A stretch of DNA of 38,134 nt from positions 1 through 38,134 of the forward strand of contig NZ_MABH01000067.1 of assembly GCF_001720585.1 (NCBI RefSeq), in the 5' to 3' direction. Positions 7,797 to 15,989 of this stretch are shown here, in pieces. The notes beneath the pieces were generated by a model that saw only the letters and a list, made by a program, of their open reading frames with translations, made no database searches and had not been told where the DNA came from. How positions within the stretch are numbered: the stretch's first letter is position 1; the number at the start of each line of letters is the position of its first letter. This DNA comes from Cereibacter johrii (GTDB taxonomy: Bacteria; Pseudomonadota; Alphaproteobacteria; Rhodobacterales; Rhodobacteraceae). The translations under genes and the position numbers were made by a program.

Positions 7797-8521
7797 GCCG
7801 TCTCTTCCGTCAGCGCGAGGAACCCCTGCGCGAGGCTGCCGCCCAGTTCCGCGGCGCGTCCCGCAAGCCGCACCTCGCCGCGGTGGAGCACCACCACCCG
7901 ATCCTCGGGCGCAATCTCCTCCATCATGTGCGTGGCCCAGAGGGCGGAGACCCCCTCTGTCGCGATCAGGTTGCGCACCACCCGGCGCACCTCGTCGCGG
8001 GCGCGCAGGTCGAGCCCCGCCGTGGCCTCGTCGAGGAGCAGAAGCTCGGGCCGGTGCAGGAGCGCGCGCGCGATCTCGGCCCGGCGCTGCTGGCCGCCCG
8101 AGAGGGTCGCCACCCGCGCATGGGCCTTGTCGGTCAGGCTGACCAGCGTCAGCACCTCGGCGATGCGGGGCGCGGCCTCGCGCCGGCCGATCCCGTGCAG
8201 CGCCGCGTGATAGCGCAGGTTCTGCGTCAGCGTCAGGTCCGCATCCAGCGCCCGGCTCTGGAACACGACGCCCAGCCGGGCGAGCGCCTCGCCCGGCTGG
8301 CGGCGGGCATCGAAGCCCGCCACGCGGATCGTCCCGCTCGTGGAATCGTAAAGCCGGGTCACGAGCGAGAAGAGCGTGGTCTTGCCCGCCCCGTTCACGC
8401 CGAGAAGGGCCACGAAGGCGCCCCGCGGGACGGTGAAGCTCACCTCCCGGAGGGCCCGGACCGCGCCGAAGCTGTGGCTCAGTCCGGCGATCTCGAGCGC
8501 GGGCGGGGCGGCGGCGGTCAT
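7793..8521 (-). CDS. ABC transporter ATPase, PQQ-alcohol dehydrogenase system
   Basis: A 242-aa nucleotide-binding subunit with all motifs: Walker A GVNGAGKTT (~41-49), Q loop in GVVFQSRALD, signature LSGGQQRR, Walker B LLLLDEATAGLD and the switch His in WATHMMEE. It has the size and divergence of the ABC-2 type export ATPases and sits with the PQQ-catabolism accessory genes. It overlaps the small PepSY-like gene upstream and the permease downstream by 4 nt each, indicating tight translational coupling. An ATPase of this class pairs with the ABC-2 permease as a homodimeric or heterodimeric exporter. The periplasmic binding protein encoded at 10235 belongs to a different ABC class, so the set may not form a single importer. 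Confidence 0.93.
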   Translation of the reverse strand: MTAAAPPALEIAGLSHSFGAVRALREVSFTVPRGAFVALLGVNGAGKTTLFSLVTRLYDSTSGTIRVAGFDARRQPGEALARLGVVFQSRALDADLTLTQNLRYHAALHGIGRREAAPRIAEVLTLVSLTDKAHARVATLSGGQQRRAEIARALLHRPELLLLDEATAGLDLRARDEVRRVVRNLIATEGVSALWATHMMEEIAPEDRVVVLHRGEVRLAGRAAELGGSLAQGFLALTEETA

Positions 8522-8766
8522 TCCTTGCGCTTCTCCGTCACCGCAAGGTTGGCGTCGAGCTTGATGTCGTACTGGCCGTCGGCGCAGAACACGTCGTCGA
8601 GCTCGTAGCCGCCGTCATCGGCCTCGATATTCACCGGATCGACCTCGCACTGCATCTCGGTCATCATCGCGTTGATCTTTCCGACCGTGGCCTCGTCCAC
8701 CTCCTGCGCGACGGCGCCGGTCGTCGTCGCTGCCAGCACGATGGCCAGCGTGGCAAGTCTCTTCAT
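8518..8766 (-). CDS. Small exported PepSY-like protein
   Basis: An 82-aa protein with a signal peptide (MKRLATLAIVLAATTTGAVAQ). The mature ~60 residues fit one PepSY-like fold: a helix (EATVGKINAMMTEMQCEV) followed by beta strands rich in acidic residues (ADDGGYELDDVFCADGQYDI) and a final strand DANLAVTEK. Two cysteines could form a disulphide. The family assignment is by pattern and is tentative. GGGAGG precedes the ATG by about 8 nt. It overlaps the ATPase gene by 4 nt. The acidic surface could bind a cation, but there is no EF-hand-like loop, so a lanthanide-binding role is speculation. Confidence 0.75.
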   Translation of the reverse strand: MKRLATLAIVLAATTTGAVAQEVDEATVGKINAMMTEMQCEVDPVNIEADDGGYELDDVFCADGQYDIKLDANLAVTEKRKE

Positions 8767-8781
8767 CCTCTTTCCTCCCTG

Positions 8782-9225
8782 TCAGCGGATGTTGAAGGTG
8801 GCGCGTTGCGTCTCGCCGGACGAGCCGGGGATGGACAACGTGAAGCTGCCGGGCACGATCGCCACGAAGGAGATCAGCGCCTCGCCGGCTTCGTCGAACT
8901 CGATGGAATGGACCCCCATCGGGCGGATCTCGATGCCGTTGATGACGACCTCGTTGATCCAGATGGCGCGGAAGAAGTCCCCTCCCGAAAGCGCAAGTTC
9001 GGCAGAGCCGTCGGCCACGATCTTGATGCGGTAGAAGGTGCCCGACTTGAGCTCGTAGGGCCCGGCGGCGACGGGCTTGCCCGAGGCGAGCGTCAGATCG
9101 GCCAGATCCTCGCGGTTCGAGGCCGACATGACGCCCGCGAAGCCGAACTCGTGGGCCCCGGCCGGCGTGACCGCCGGAGCGGCGACGAGGGCTGCGAGCC
9201 CGATGGCTGTGATGCGTCCGATCAT
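8782..9225 (-). CDS. Exported beta-rich protein of unknown function
   Basis: A 147-aa protein with a signal peptide ending near PAGA-HEFG. The mature part looks all-beta (cupredoxin-like sandwich by pattern: GTFYRIKIVADGS, AIWINEVVINGIEI, GEALISFVAIVPGSFTLSIPG) but the His/Cys/Met copper ligands of a true cupredoxin are not evident. The ATG at 9225 is preferred over the in-frame ATG at 9255 because AGGGAGAA lies about 8 nt upstream and the signal peptide starts there. It lies between the beta-propeller gene and the PepSY-like gene in the PQQ-accessory operon. A structural or metal-delivery role in the periplasm is possible; the sequence does not decide it. Confidence 0.75.
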   Translation of the reverse strand: MIGRITAIGLAALVAAPAVTPAGAHEFGFAGVMSASNREDLADLTLASGKPVAAGPYELKSGTFYRIKIVADGSAELALSGGDFFRAIWINEVVINGIEIRPMGVHSIEFDEAGEALISFVAIVPGSFTLSIPGSSGETQRATFNIR

Positions 9226-9251
9226 GTCTGTTCTCCCTGTCCGTTCGTCTC

Positions 9252-10214
9252 TCATGGCACCGCGACGACGCCCCAGGGCTGTTCGCCCACCTGCACCGAC
9301 CGGATGACCTCATCCGTGGCGACATCGATCACCGAGATGTCGTTCGAATTTCCGTTGGTCGTGTAGAGATATTTCTCGTCCGGCGAGAAGGCGAGCTGCC
9401 AGACGCGCTGGCCCACGAGGAGGTAATCCTCGACCTCCCATGTCTCGCCGTTCACCACCGCCACGCGGTTCGCGGGCCCCAGCGCCACATAGGCCTTGGA
9501 GCCGTCCTTCCTCACCCGGACCCCCACCGGCTGCAGCGCCTCGGGCAGCACGCCCGGCACCTCGAAGGTGATCTTCTTCTCGATTTGCCCCGCGGCCGGA
9601 TCGATCACCGAGACGGTGCCGCCGATCTCGGACGACACGAGCAGATGCCTGCCATCGTCGGTGAATTGCGCAAAGCGCGGCCGCTGATCGACCAGCACGT
9701 TCGTCGTGATCTCGAAGGTCGTTGTGTCGATGAAATGGGCCATGTTCGTGGTTTCGGAGGTGTTCACGACGATCTTGCCGTCGGGAGACACGCCCATCCC
9801 CTCGGGCTCCACCCCCACCGGCACCTCGGCCAGCACCGTCCGGGTCTCGACATCCACCACGGTCACGATGTTGTCGTCTTCGTTGGCGATGTAGAGCGGG
9901 TTGCCGGACGGATGCAGCACGAACAGCTCGGGGTCGGGCCCCGAGGGCAACGTGGGCTGCTCTTCGTAGGTGTCGGTGCTGAAGACCCGCACCAGATTGT
10001 CGTCGGAGGCGCAGACATAGAGCCACTTGCCGTCCGGCGAGGCGGTGATGCCGCGCGGGCGCTGGCCGCCGGGGAAGGTCGCGATCACCTCAAGGCTCTC
10101 GCTGTCGAGAACGGTGATGTCGTTGCCCTTCTCGTTGCTCACGAAGATCTTGCCCGCGAGCGCAGGGCTCGCCGTGCAGAGGCAGGCCATCAGGCCCGTC
10201 AGTCGCATCATCAT
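9252..10214 (-). CDS. PQQ-catabolism-associated YVTN beta-propeller protein
   Basis: A 320-aa exported protein with a signal peptide (MMMRLTGLMACLCTASPALA) and about seven YVTN-type blades. Repeats of the form YVCASDDNLVRVFSTDT, YIANEDDNIVTVVDVET, LLVSSEIGGTVSVIDP and YTTNGNSNDISVIDVATDEV show the pattern. Proteins of this type sit beside PQQ-dependent dehydrogenases and are thought to act in the periplasm, perhaps as a scaffold or electron-transfer partner; the exact role is not known. GGAGG lies 7 nt before the first of three successive ATG codons. It starts 20 nt after the binding-protein stop. The frame extends far upstream into the binding-protein gene but that part is antisense-free shadow, not coding. 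Confidence 0.9.
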   Translation of the reverse strand: MMMRLTGLMACLCTASPALAGKIFVSNEKGNDITVLDSESLEVIATFPGGQRPRGITASPDGKWLYVCASDDNLVRVFSTDTYEEQPTLPSGPDPELFVLHPSGNPLYIANEDDNIVTVVDVETRTVLAEVPVGVEPEGMGVSPDGKIVVNTSETTNMAHFIDTTTFEITTNVLVDQRPRFAQFTDDGRHLLVSSEIGGTVSVIDPAAGQIEKKITFEVPGVLPEALQPVGVRVRKDGSKAYVALGPANRVAVVNGETWEVEDYLLVGQRVWQLAFSPDEKYLYTTNGNSNDISVIDVATDEVIRSVQVGEQPWGVVAVP

Positions 10215-10234
10215 CTGTCGTCCTCCCCTCTCGA

Positions 10235-11419
10235 TTATTTCTGGCGGTCGATCCTGCAGGCCGTTTCCGGGCGGTCGATGCCGAGCGTATCGAGCTGGGA
10301 GACCTGATGCAGATATTCCGATTGCGGCGAGACCGAGGCCACGATGGGCCCGGACCCGAGCAGGATCGGCTGGCGCAGCTGGCCGTCCCAGTCGCGCCAT
10401 GTCAGTGGCTGTCCCTTGAAGGCGCCGAGCTGGAACTCGCGGCCCAGCATGTAGTCCCGGAGCACCGGCATCTCGGCCGACTGGGTGCGCGTGGCGGCCT
10501 CGCCCACTGCGCGGAGGGCGAGCCAGACCTGATAATCCTCCTCGCGCGCGGGCCGCTTGGCCAGCTTCTCGAAGCGGCTCTGGAACTGGGTGCCGCCCCA
10601 CATTTCCATCGCGGGATGCCAGCTGACCGGGACGAGGCCGGCCGAGCCCGCGACGGGGCGTGGCTCCCAGGTGTGATAGGGCAGATAGGCCGCGAAGATC
10701 CCGGTCTCGTCGGCGGCCACCACCACGTCGTGATCGGCCGCGCGCTGGGTGAAGGTCGGGATCTGGGCCTGGATCTGGACGAGGCCGCTGTCGGTCGCCC
10801 GCGCCCCGCCGGTATCCTCGAAGATGCGCTCCTCGACGATCCGCGCGCCGAATTTGGCGGCCGAGCGGCGGTAGGAGGCGGCCAGCGCCTGATCGCCCGG
10901 ATGGCTGCCCTCGATCAGGAACCAGTCGTCCCAGCGCTTCCACATCAGGAACTGCGCCAGCGCATCGGTCACCATCGCCCGGCTCGGCGCGGTATGCAGG
11001 AGGTTGGCCCTGCAGCCCTCGCCGCGCAGGACATCGTCGCGGGCGCGGGCGTTGAAGACGAGCACCTCGTCGCCCGCGGCCTCGGCCAGCGCTCCGGTCG
11101 TCTCGGCATCGGCGAGCGTCACCACGAGGCGGGTGCCCGAGGCCACGATCTCCTGCATCTTCCCGAGCGCGGTCTCGGGCGTGGCCACCACTTCGTCGGT
11201 GACGAAGCTCTGGCCCATGAACTGCCCGGTGGTGGCATTGTCATTGGTGCCGAGGCGGGCGCCGGCAAAGCCCAGATCCTCGGGCGGAAGGTCAAGCCGC
11301 GAGACGGGAGGACGGCCCTGCACATCGACGCGCAGCACCGCCATGCGGATTTCGGTCTGGGCCGCGGCGGCGCATGGCAGAACGGTGGCCACGACCAGCG
11401 CGGCGGCAAAGAAACGCAT
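10235..11419 (-). CDS. ABC-type periplasmic binding protein, PQQ-alcohol dehydrogenase system
   Basis: A 394-aa exported protein with a signal peptide (MRFFAAALVVATVLPCAAAAQ). The remainder has the type-I periplasmic binding fold of branched-chain amino-acid receptors: a ligand-binding N-lobe (GTRLVVTLADAETTGALAEA) and a hinge (WFLIEGSHPGDQALAASYRRSA). Members of this group lie in PQQ-dehydrogenase clusters beside an ABC ATPase and permease, although those are export-type subunits. The ligand is unknown. GGGAGGAAAAGG precedes the ATG. It lies 33 nt after the CXXCW gene and 20 nt before the beta-propeller gene, so it is within the same transcript. Confidence 0.88.
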   Translation of the reverse strand: MRFFAAALVVATVLPCAAAAQTEIRMAVLRVDVQGRPPVSRLDLPPEDLGFAGARLGTNDNATTGQFMGQSFVTDEVVATPETALGKMQEIVASGTRLVVTLADAETTGALAEAAGDEVLVFNARARDDVLRGEGCRANLLHTAPSRAMVTDALAQFLMWKRWDDWFLIEGSHPGDQALAASYRRSAAKFGARIVEERIFEDTGGARATDSGLVQIQAQIPTFTQRAADHDVVVAADETGIFAAYLPYHTWEPRPVAGSAGLVPVSWHPAMEMWGGTQFQSRFEKLAKRPAREEDYQVWLALRAVGEAATRTQSAEMPVLRDYMLGREFQLGAFKGQPLTWRDWDGQLRQPILLGSGPIVASVSPQSEYLHQVSQLDTLGIDRPETACRIDRQK

Positions 11420-11452
11420 CCTTTTCCTCCCTTCGTCCGGTTGCCGCGCGGG

Positions 11453-11980
11453 TCACCGCGGCGCCGGCAGTACCTCCTCCAGATCTCCTCCCAGATCCTG
11501 CCATGCCTCGACCCCGCCAGGGAACCAGTGAATGCCCGAATAGCCCCATTCCATCGCCCGTTTCGCGACGTTCCAGGACATCCAGCAATTCTGCTTGCAG
11601 AACACCACCACGTCCGCCGAAGGATCGCCCCCCGTCGCGCCTTCGAGCCCCTGCCGCAGATAGGCCGCGTCCGGTTCGGCCAGCGCCTCGTAGCCGGTGT
11701 TCGGCAACCAGGTCGCGCCGGGGATGGTCAGATGCGGCTTCTCGCGCCAGACCGTCCCCTCGGGCAGCCCCTCCGGCCGCGCGGCATGGGGCAGAACGTC
11801 GAGGAAGGGCACGCCCCGCGCATGGAGCGCCCGAGCCTCCTCGGGTGAGAGGCCGGGCTGGCCCATGACGGTCGCCGGCACCTCGGCGCGGTAGGGCTCG
11901 CCCCGGAACCCCTCGGGCTCGGGCACTCCGGCCAGCGCCGGCGCCGCAAGACACCACAGGAGGGCCGCCGCGATCCTCAT
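11453..11980 (-). CDS. PQQ-catabolism-associated CXXCW-motif rhodanese-like protein
   Basis: A 175-aa exported protein with a signal peptide (MRIAAALLWCLAAPALAG) and a rhodanese-like fold (PFLDVLPHA, IPGATWLPNTGYEALAE, DVVVFCKQNCWMSWNVAK, VHWFPGGVEAW-like end). The family motif is present as Cys128-x3-Cys132-Trp133. Such proteins recur only with PQQ-dependent dehydrogenases and may carry a persulfide or bind a redox cofactor; this fits with the SoxYZ-like carrier elsewhere in the locus. Its ATG overlaps the TGA of xoxJ (ATGA). It is not an ordinary thiosulfate sulfurtransferase, because the usual six-residue active loop is replaced by the two-cysteine motif. Confidence 0.9.
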   Translation of the reverse strand: MRIAAALLWCLAAPALAGVPEPEGFRGEPYRAEVPATVMGQPGLSPEEARALHARGVPFLDVLPHAARPEGLPEGTVWREKPHLTIPGATWLPNTGYEALAEPDAAYLRQGLEGATGGDPSADVVVFCKQNCWMSWNVAKRAMEWGYSGIHWFPGGVEAWQDLGGDLEEVLPAPR

Positions 11981-12792
11981 CCGCCTTCCTTCAACCCCTT
12001 GCCGTAATCGTCGACGAGCGGCACGCCCGCCTCGCGCAGGATCGCGTCGAGCGCGCCCTGCTCGCGGCGGATCAGCGAGTTCAGCTCGCGCTTCCAGACA
12101 TCCTCGCCCTGCCGCACCCCCATGGTGATGCGGTAGAAGAGCCGAGGCGGCCCCTCCTCCTTCAGGAGCGGGATGGCCTTGAGGCCGGGATGGTCGCGCA
12201 CGAGCGGGCCGCCGACCGGCCCCCAGAGCACGGCCGCATCGGTCACGCCGGCCTCGATGTCGCGCAGCATGTCGCCCGCCGGATCCTCGACACGGCGGTC
12301 GACCATCAGATCGTAGGGCTTGGCCTTGCCCATGAGCCCGTTGCGGGCGATGTGCGTGGCAGGCGGCGAGCCCGCCACCACGCCGATCCTCCTGCCCTGC
12401 AGCGCGGGATCCGAGAGGCTCTCGACACCGGCCAGCGGCCCGTCGCCCTTCACCACCAGCACATGCGTCGAGGTATAGTAATGGTTGGTGTTCAGGACCA
12501 GCTCGTCGCCCTGCGCATAGCCGATCACCACGTCGCACTTGCCTGCAAAGAGCGTGTTGCGCGCGAAGCCCGTCACCATCGGGAACCAGGTATATTCGAC
12601 GGGCCTGCCCATCACCTGCCCCAGATGCTCGGCGATGCGGTTCTCGAAGCCGCTGCCGTCGCGGTTCGACAGGGGCGCGTTCGCCGGATCGGCGCAGACG
12701 CGCAGGACCTCGTTCGAGACGAGGTCCGCCACCTGTGCCGGCGCAGGCGCGGCCGCCAGGACGGCGGCCGACAGCAGGAGACCGCGGATCAC
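11977..12792 (-). CDS. xoxJ: XoxJ-like periplasmic binding protein
   Basis: A 271-aa protein of the solute-binding fold (SBP family 3), with a signal peptide (MIRGLLLSAAVLAAAPAPAQ). Family features include VLRVCADPANAPLSN, CDVVIGYAQGDELVLNTNHYYTSTHVLV and TDAAVLWGPVGGPLV. XoxJ/MoxJ proteins are encoded next to methanol dehydrogenase and its cytochrome and are thought to help activate or mature the enzyme rather than feed a transporter. The start is a GTG at 12792 overlapping the cytochrome TGA (GTGA), so translation depends on xoxG. The gene order xoxF-xoxG-xoxJ supports the assignment. The name is by position and family; the molecular function in this organism is inferred. Confidence 0.87.
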   Translation of the reverse strand: MIRGLLLSAAVLAAAPAPAQVADLVSNEVLRVCADPANAPLSNRDGSGFENRIAEHLGQVMGRPVEYTWFPMVTGFARNTLFAGKCDVVIGYAQGDELVLNTNHYYTSTHVLVVKGDGPLAGVESLSDPALQGRRIGVVAGSPPATHIARNGLMGKAKPYDLMVDRRVEDPAGDMLRDIEAGVTDAAVLWGPVGGPLVRDHPGLKAIPLLKEEGPPRLFYRITMGVRQGEDVWKRELNSLIRREQGALDAILREAGVPLVDDYGKGLKEGG

Positions 12793-13319
12793 TCCATGCA
12801 CGTCTTTTCCACCTCGGCATATTCGGGGCTCTTGTCGGCCCGCTTCGCCGGCCGGCCACGGTCGAGCGCCCCGGTGCCGCGCGCGCGCAGATAGGTCCAG
12901 ATGTCGTCGACATAGCACATGACGTTCGCATTGGTGCCGAAGGCGGGCATCACCAGCGTCTTGGCGGCGCCGACCTCCTGCTTGCCGTTCGCGATCGTCT
13001 CGAGGAACGTGTAATAGTCGATCCGCATCACGCTGTCCTTCAGCGCGGGGGCGTAGGACGAGCCCATCCCGTCCGGGCCGTGGCAGACGTGGCACTCCGA
13101 CTGGTAGCGGCGGTAGCCCGAGAAGGTGGGCCAGTCCACCGTGCCGTCCTCGGCGATGTCGAAGGTGGGCACATCCTCGGCATTGAACGAGCGGATGCCG
13201 TCCGACGAGGCGACCGCGACATCCACGCCCTGTGCCGCTGCCTCGGCCGAGGCCAGCGACGAGGCGCCGGCCATCAGCGCGAGGCTCACCATCGCGCCAA
13301 GGGACAGAGTGGTCTTCAT
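12789..13319 (-). CDS. xoxG: c-type cytochrome, electron acceptor of XoxF (cytochrome c-553i type)
   Basis: A 176-aa exported cytochrome with a signal peptide (MKTTLSLGAMVSLALMAGASSLASA). One heme site is visible, CHVCH at residues 76-80, with a likely axial Met in VMPAFG (~123). Long extra regions before the heme motif and an acidic character fit the c-553i/XoxG group rather than cytochrome c2. It would take electrons from XoxF in the periplasm. It lies directly downstream of xoxF but is separated by a 171-bp gap with two strong hairpins, suggesting lower or separately processed expression. Paracoccus names the equivalent gene cycB. Confidence 0.88.
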   Translation of the reverse strand: MKTTLSLGAMVSLALMAGASSLASAEAAAQGVDVAVASSDGIRSFNAEDVPTFDIAEDGTVDWPTFSGYRRYQSECHVCHGPDGMGSSYAPALKDSVMRIDYYTFLETIANGKQEVGAAKTLVMPAFGTNANVMCYVDDIWTYLRARGTGALDRGRPAKRADKSPEYAEVEKTCME

Positions 13320-13341
13320 TCGGTTATCTCCTCCCAGAAGA

Positions 13342-13375
13342 AAGCCGCCCCGGCGGGGGCCCGCAAGGGCGGCTT
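13342..13375 (-). terminator. Intercistronic hairpin upstream of xoxG
   Basis: A 9-bp perfect inverted repeat, AAGCCGCCC (13342-13350) with GGGCGGCTT (13367-13375), encloses a 16-nt GC-rich loop. It lies about 25 nt before the xoxG start. There is no T-run, so it may be an mRNA stability or processing element and not a true terminator. Confidence 0.5.
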
Positions 13376-13452
13376 CGGTTCATGGCGGGACCAAGATCCC
13401 GTGCGGGCCGCGCGCGGCGGAGGCCGCAACTGCCGCTTTCCCTGCAGCAGGG

Positions 13453-13474
13453 GCCGGAGCCCGGGGGCTCCGGC
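13453..13474 (-). terminator. Strong hairpin after xoxF stop
   Basis: A perfect 9-bp stem with a 4-nt loop (GCCGGAGCC / GGCTCCGGC at 13453-13461 and 13466-13474) begins about 16 nt after the xoxF stop codon. The position suggests partial termination or protection of the xoxF 3' end. Confidence 0.6.
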
Positions 13475-13490
13475 AGGGTCGGGATCGGGC

Positions 13491-15293
13491 TCAGTCCGGC
13501 AGGGCAAAGACGGTGAGCTGGCCGCCGAGCTGGGTGTAATCCGACAGGGCCGCATAGCCGCCCACGGCGCCCAGACCCTCGTTGGGGTTGGTCAGGCCCG
13601 CGGCGAGGCCGATGCCCGCCCAGCCGCCGACGCCCGAGAGCACGCCCACATACTGCTTGCCGTTGAACTCGTAGGTCATCACGTTGCCGATGACGCCAGA
13701 CGGGGTCTTGAAGCGATAGAGCAGCTCGCCCGTCTCCGCATCGATGGCCTTCAGATAGCCTTCGAGCGTGCCGTAGAACACCACGTCACCCGCGGTGGCC
13801 AGAGCCCCCGACCAGACCGAGAACTGCTCGGGCAGCGACCATTTGATCTCGCCCTTCGTCGCATCCCAGGCGATGAAATTGCCCATGCCGCCATGGCTGT
13901 TCGGCGCCGGATACATCGAGAGTGTGGCGCCGACATAGGGCTGACCGGCCGAGTAGCTCACCCGGTAGGGCTCGTAGTCCATGCAGACGTGGTTCGTCGG
14001 CACATAGACGAGGCCCGTCTTGGGCGAGAAGGAGGCGGGCTGCTGGTCCTTGGAGCCGAGGGCCGCCGGGCAGACGCCGGTGGTGTTGGTGTCCTCGCCG
14101 TTCTGAGCCGTCGAATATTGCGCCACCACCTGCGGACGGCCGTACTGATCGGACTCCTTGTCCATCACCACTTCGGTCGCCCAGTTCACCGCCGGGTCGT
14201 ATTTCTTCGCCACCAGAAGCTCGCCCGTCTCGCGGTCGAGCGTGTAGCCGAAGCCGTTCCGGTCGAGGTTCACCAGCAGCTTGCGCATCTGCCCGTCGAT
14301 CTCCTGATCGACGAGGATGTTCTCGTTCACCCCGTCATAGTCCCACTCGTCGTGCGGGGTCTTCTGATACATCCACTTGGCCATGCCGGTGTCGGCATCG
14401 CGCGCCATGATGGTCATGGACCATTTGTTGTCGCCCGGGCGCTGCGAGGGGTTCCAGGTCGACGGGTTGCCGGTGCCGTAATAGACGAGGTTCAGGTCCG
14501 GGTCGTAGGAATACCAGCCCCAGGTGGTGCCGCCGCCGATCTGCCACTGATCGCCTTCCCAGCTCTTGATCGAGCTGTCGGCGCCCACGGGCTTGCCGAG
14601 CACCATGGTCTTTTCCGGATCGACCAGCATCTCCGCGTCCGGGCCGGTGGAATAGGCGCGCCAGACCTGCTCGCCCGTCTTCATGTCATAGGCGGTGACA
14701 TGGCCGCGCACGCCGAACTCGCCGCCCGAGATGCCGACGAGGAGCTTGTCCTTGACCGGCAGCACGGTCGCGGTGTTGGTCTCGCCCTTGGCCGGGTCGC
14801 CGTTCTGCACGGTCCATTTCACCTCGCCGCTCTTGGCGTCGAGAGCCACGACGGTCGTATCGGCCTGATGCAGGAAGATCATGCCATCGGCATAGGCCAC
14901 GCCGCGGTTGACCGTGTCGCAGCACATCACACCGATGACGTCGGGGTTCTGCTGCGGCTCGTAGCGCCACAGGATCTTGCCGTCATTGGCCAGATCGAGC
15001 GCATAGACGTTGTTCGGGAAGGGCGTGTGGACATACATGATGCCGTCCACGACGAGCGGCGAGCCCTCGTGGCCGCGCAGCACGCCGGTCGAGAAGGTCC
15101 AGGCGACCTGAAGCTTGCCCACATTCTCGCGCGTGATCTGGTTGAGCTCGGAATAGCGGGTGTTGGCATAGTCGCCGGTCTGGATCGCCCACTGCTTCGG
15201 ATCGTCGGTCGCCTTGAGGACCGAGTCGTTGGCAAAGACCGGCGCAGACGAGAGCAGTAGGGTCGCTACGAGACCCGTCTTCAGCATCTTCAT
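13491..15293 (-). CDS. xoxF: Lanthanide-dependent PQQ methanol dehydrogenase XoxF
   Basis: A 600-aa exported quinoprotein with a signal peptide ([21 protein letters not shown]). It oxidises methanol (and possibly formaldehyde) in the periplasm with PQQ and a lanthanide, passing electrons to a c-type cytochrome. Visible features are the adjacent-cysteine ring Cys124-Cys125 ([11 protein letters not shown]), metal ligands Glu192 (GGEFGV) and Asn276 (GTGNPS), the catalytic Asp318 and the extra Asp320 in WDYDG. That second Asp is diagnostic of lanthanide XoxF; calcium MxaF has Ala there. Tryptophan-docking propeller repeats run through the protein. GGGAGGAG lies 6 nt before the ATG. No mxaF, mxaI or pqq biosynthesis gene is in the window. 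XoxF-dependent methanol use is known in R. sphaeroides. Confidence 0.97.
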   Translation of the reverse strand: MKMLKTGLVATLLLSSAPVFANDSVLKATDDPKQWAIQTGDYANTRYSELNQITRENVGKLQVAWTFSTGVLRGHEGSPLVVDGIMYVHTPFPNNVYALDLANDGKILWRYEPQQNPDVIGVMCCDTVNRGVAYADGMIFLHQADTTVVALDAKSGEVKWTVQNGDPAKGETNTATVLPVKDKLLVGISGGEFGVRGHVTAYDMKTGEQVWRAYSTGPDAEMLVDPEKTMVLGKPVGADSSIKSWEGDQWQIGGGTTWGWYSYDPDLNLVYYGTGNPSTWNPSQRPGDNKWSMTIMARDADTGMAKWMYQKTPHDEWDYDGVNENILVDQEIDGQMRKLLVNLDRNGFGYTLDRETGELLVAKKYDPAVNWATEVVMDKESDQYGRPQVVAQYSTAQNGEDTNTTGVCPAALGSKDQQPASFSPKTGLVYVPTNHVCMDYEPYRVSYSAGQPYVGATLSMYPAPNSHGGMGNFIAWDATKGEIKWSLPEQFSVWSGALATAGDVVFYGTLEGYLKAIDAETGELLYRFKTPSGVIGNVMTYEFNGKQYVGVLSGVGGWAGIGLAAGLTNPNEGLGAVGGYAALSDYTQLGGQLTVFALPD

Positions 15294-15386
15294 TGGCTCC
15301 TCCCGATGTTGATTTCTTGGAATTGGCTCGTGATCTTCACCGGCCGCGGCTCCCTCCCCGGAGCTGGCGACCTCTCACCGAACCTC

Positions 15387-15416
15387 ATGCTACGGCGCGC
15401 CGATTTGAAGCGTCAA
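15387..15416 (-). promoter_or_regulatory. Candidate sigma-70 promoter of xoxF
   Basis: On the minus strand a -35-like TTGACG (15416-15411) and a -10-like TAGCAT (15392-15387) are separated by 18 nt. The predicted start would leave a leader of about 85-90 nt before the xoxF ATG. Five of six and four of six bases match the consensus. A separate xoxF promoter in addition to adhI read-through is inferred. Confidence 0.45.
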
Positions 15417-15452
15417 CGCCGCCGGTCCCCCTTTAAGCCCAAAGTATGACCA

Positions 15453-15469
15453 TCGCCCCGGTGGGGCGA
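15453..15469 (-). terminator. Hairpin after cycI
   Basis: A 7-bp perfect stem TCGCCCC / GGGGCGA with a 3-nt loop lies 33 nt after the cycI stop and before the candidate xoxF promoter. It has no T-tract; it could end cycI transcripts or protect their 3' end. Confidence 0.5.
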
Positions 15470-15502
15470 CGACGCGGGCGAAAGCCTTGGCAGACAGGCA
15501 TT

Positions 15503-15937
15503 TCAGCCCTCTGCCGGAGCCGCGGCGGGGGCCTCCTCGGCCTCCTGCGTCCCGCCCTCCGAGAAGGTGTCGAGATAGGCCAGGATGTCGGCCAGCTCCT
15601 GCGGTTTCTTGATGCCGGGGAAGGCCATCTTGGTGCCCGGCATCGCCTTGCGCGGATTGGCCAGGAAATTCTCGAGCGCGGCATGATCCCAGACGAGGCC
15701 GCCGGCCGCGGCCTCGGTCAGGGTCTTGGAGTAGCTGAAGCCCTCGACCGAGGCCGCCGGGCGACCGACGACGCCGGTCAGGATCGGGCCGGTCTTGTTC
15801 TGAGCCTCGGCGCCGATCTGGTGGCAGGCCTGACATTTGCGGAAGGCCTTCTCGCCGGCGGCCGGGTCGCCTTCGGCCAAGGCGGCCTGCGCGGCACCGA
15901 GAGCGAGCGCCCCGGCGAGGATGGTGGTCAATCTCAT
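15503..15937 (-). CDS. cycI: Isocytochrome c2-type cytochrome c
   Basis: A 144-aa exported class I cytochrome with a signal peptide (MRLTTILAGALALGAAQAALA). The heme motif is CQACH (Cys35, Cys38, His39), and the axial Met lies in TKMAFPGIKKP. An Ala/Glu-rich tail (~20 aa) follows the fold, longer than usual for cytochrome c2. In R. sphaeroides the cycI gene product is isocytochrome c2 and lies directly downstream of adhI, as here. It can carry electrons to oxidases or the photosynthetic reaction centre. In this locus it may also take electrons from XoxG. The gap to adhI (127 nt) holds a strong hairpin. AAAGGGAG precedes the ATG. Confidence 0.9.
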   Translation of the reverse strand: MRLTTILAGALALGAAQAALAEGDPAAGEKAFRKCQACHQIGAEAQNKTGPILTGVVGRPAASVEGFSYSKTLTEAAAGGLVWDHAALENFLANPRKAMPGTKMAFPGIKKPQELADILAYLDTFSEGGTQEAEEAPAAAPAEG

Positions 15938-15989
15938 GGTCTTCTCCCTTTGCGGATGGCTCGGGGGCGTCCTGCGCGGCAGGCCGCCG

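Noticed and set aside
12735-15260. An 841-codon open frame on the plus strand opposite xoxJ/xoxG/xoxF
   Set aside because: Its translation is His/Arg/Ala-rich with no known motif and lies antisense to genes with clear heme, PQQ-dehydrogenase and binding-protein signatures. Long antisense frames are common in GC-rich DNA.
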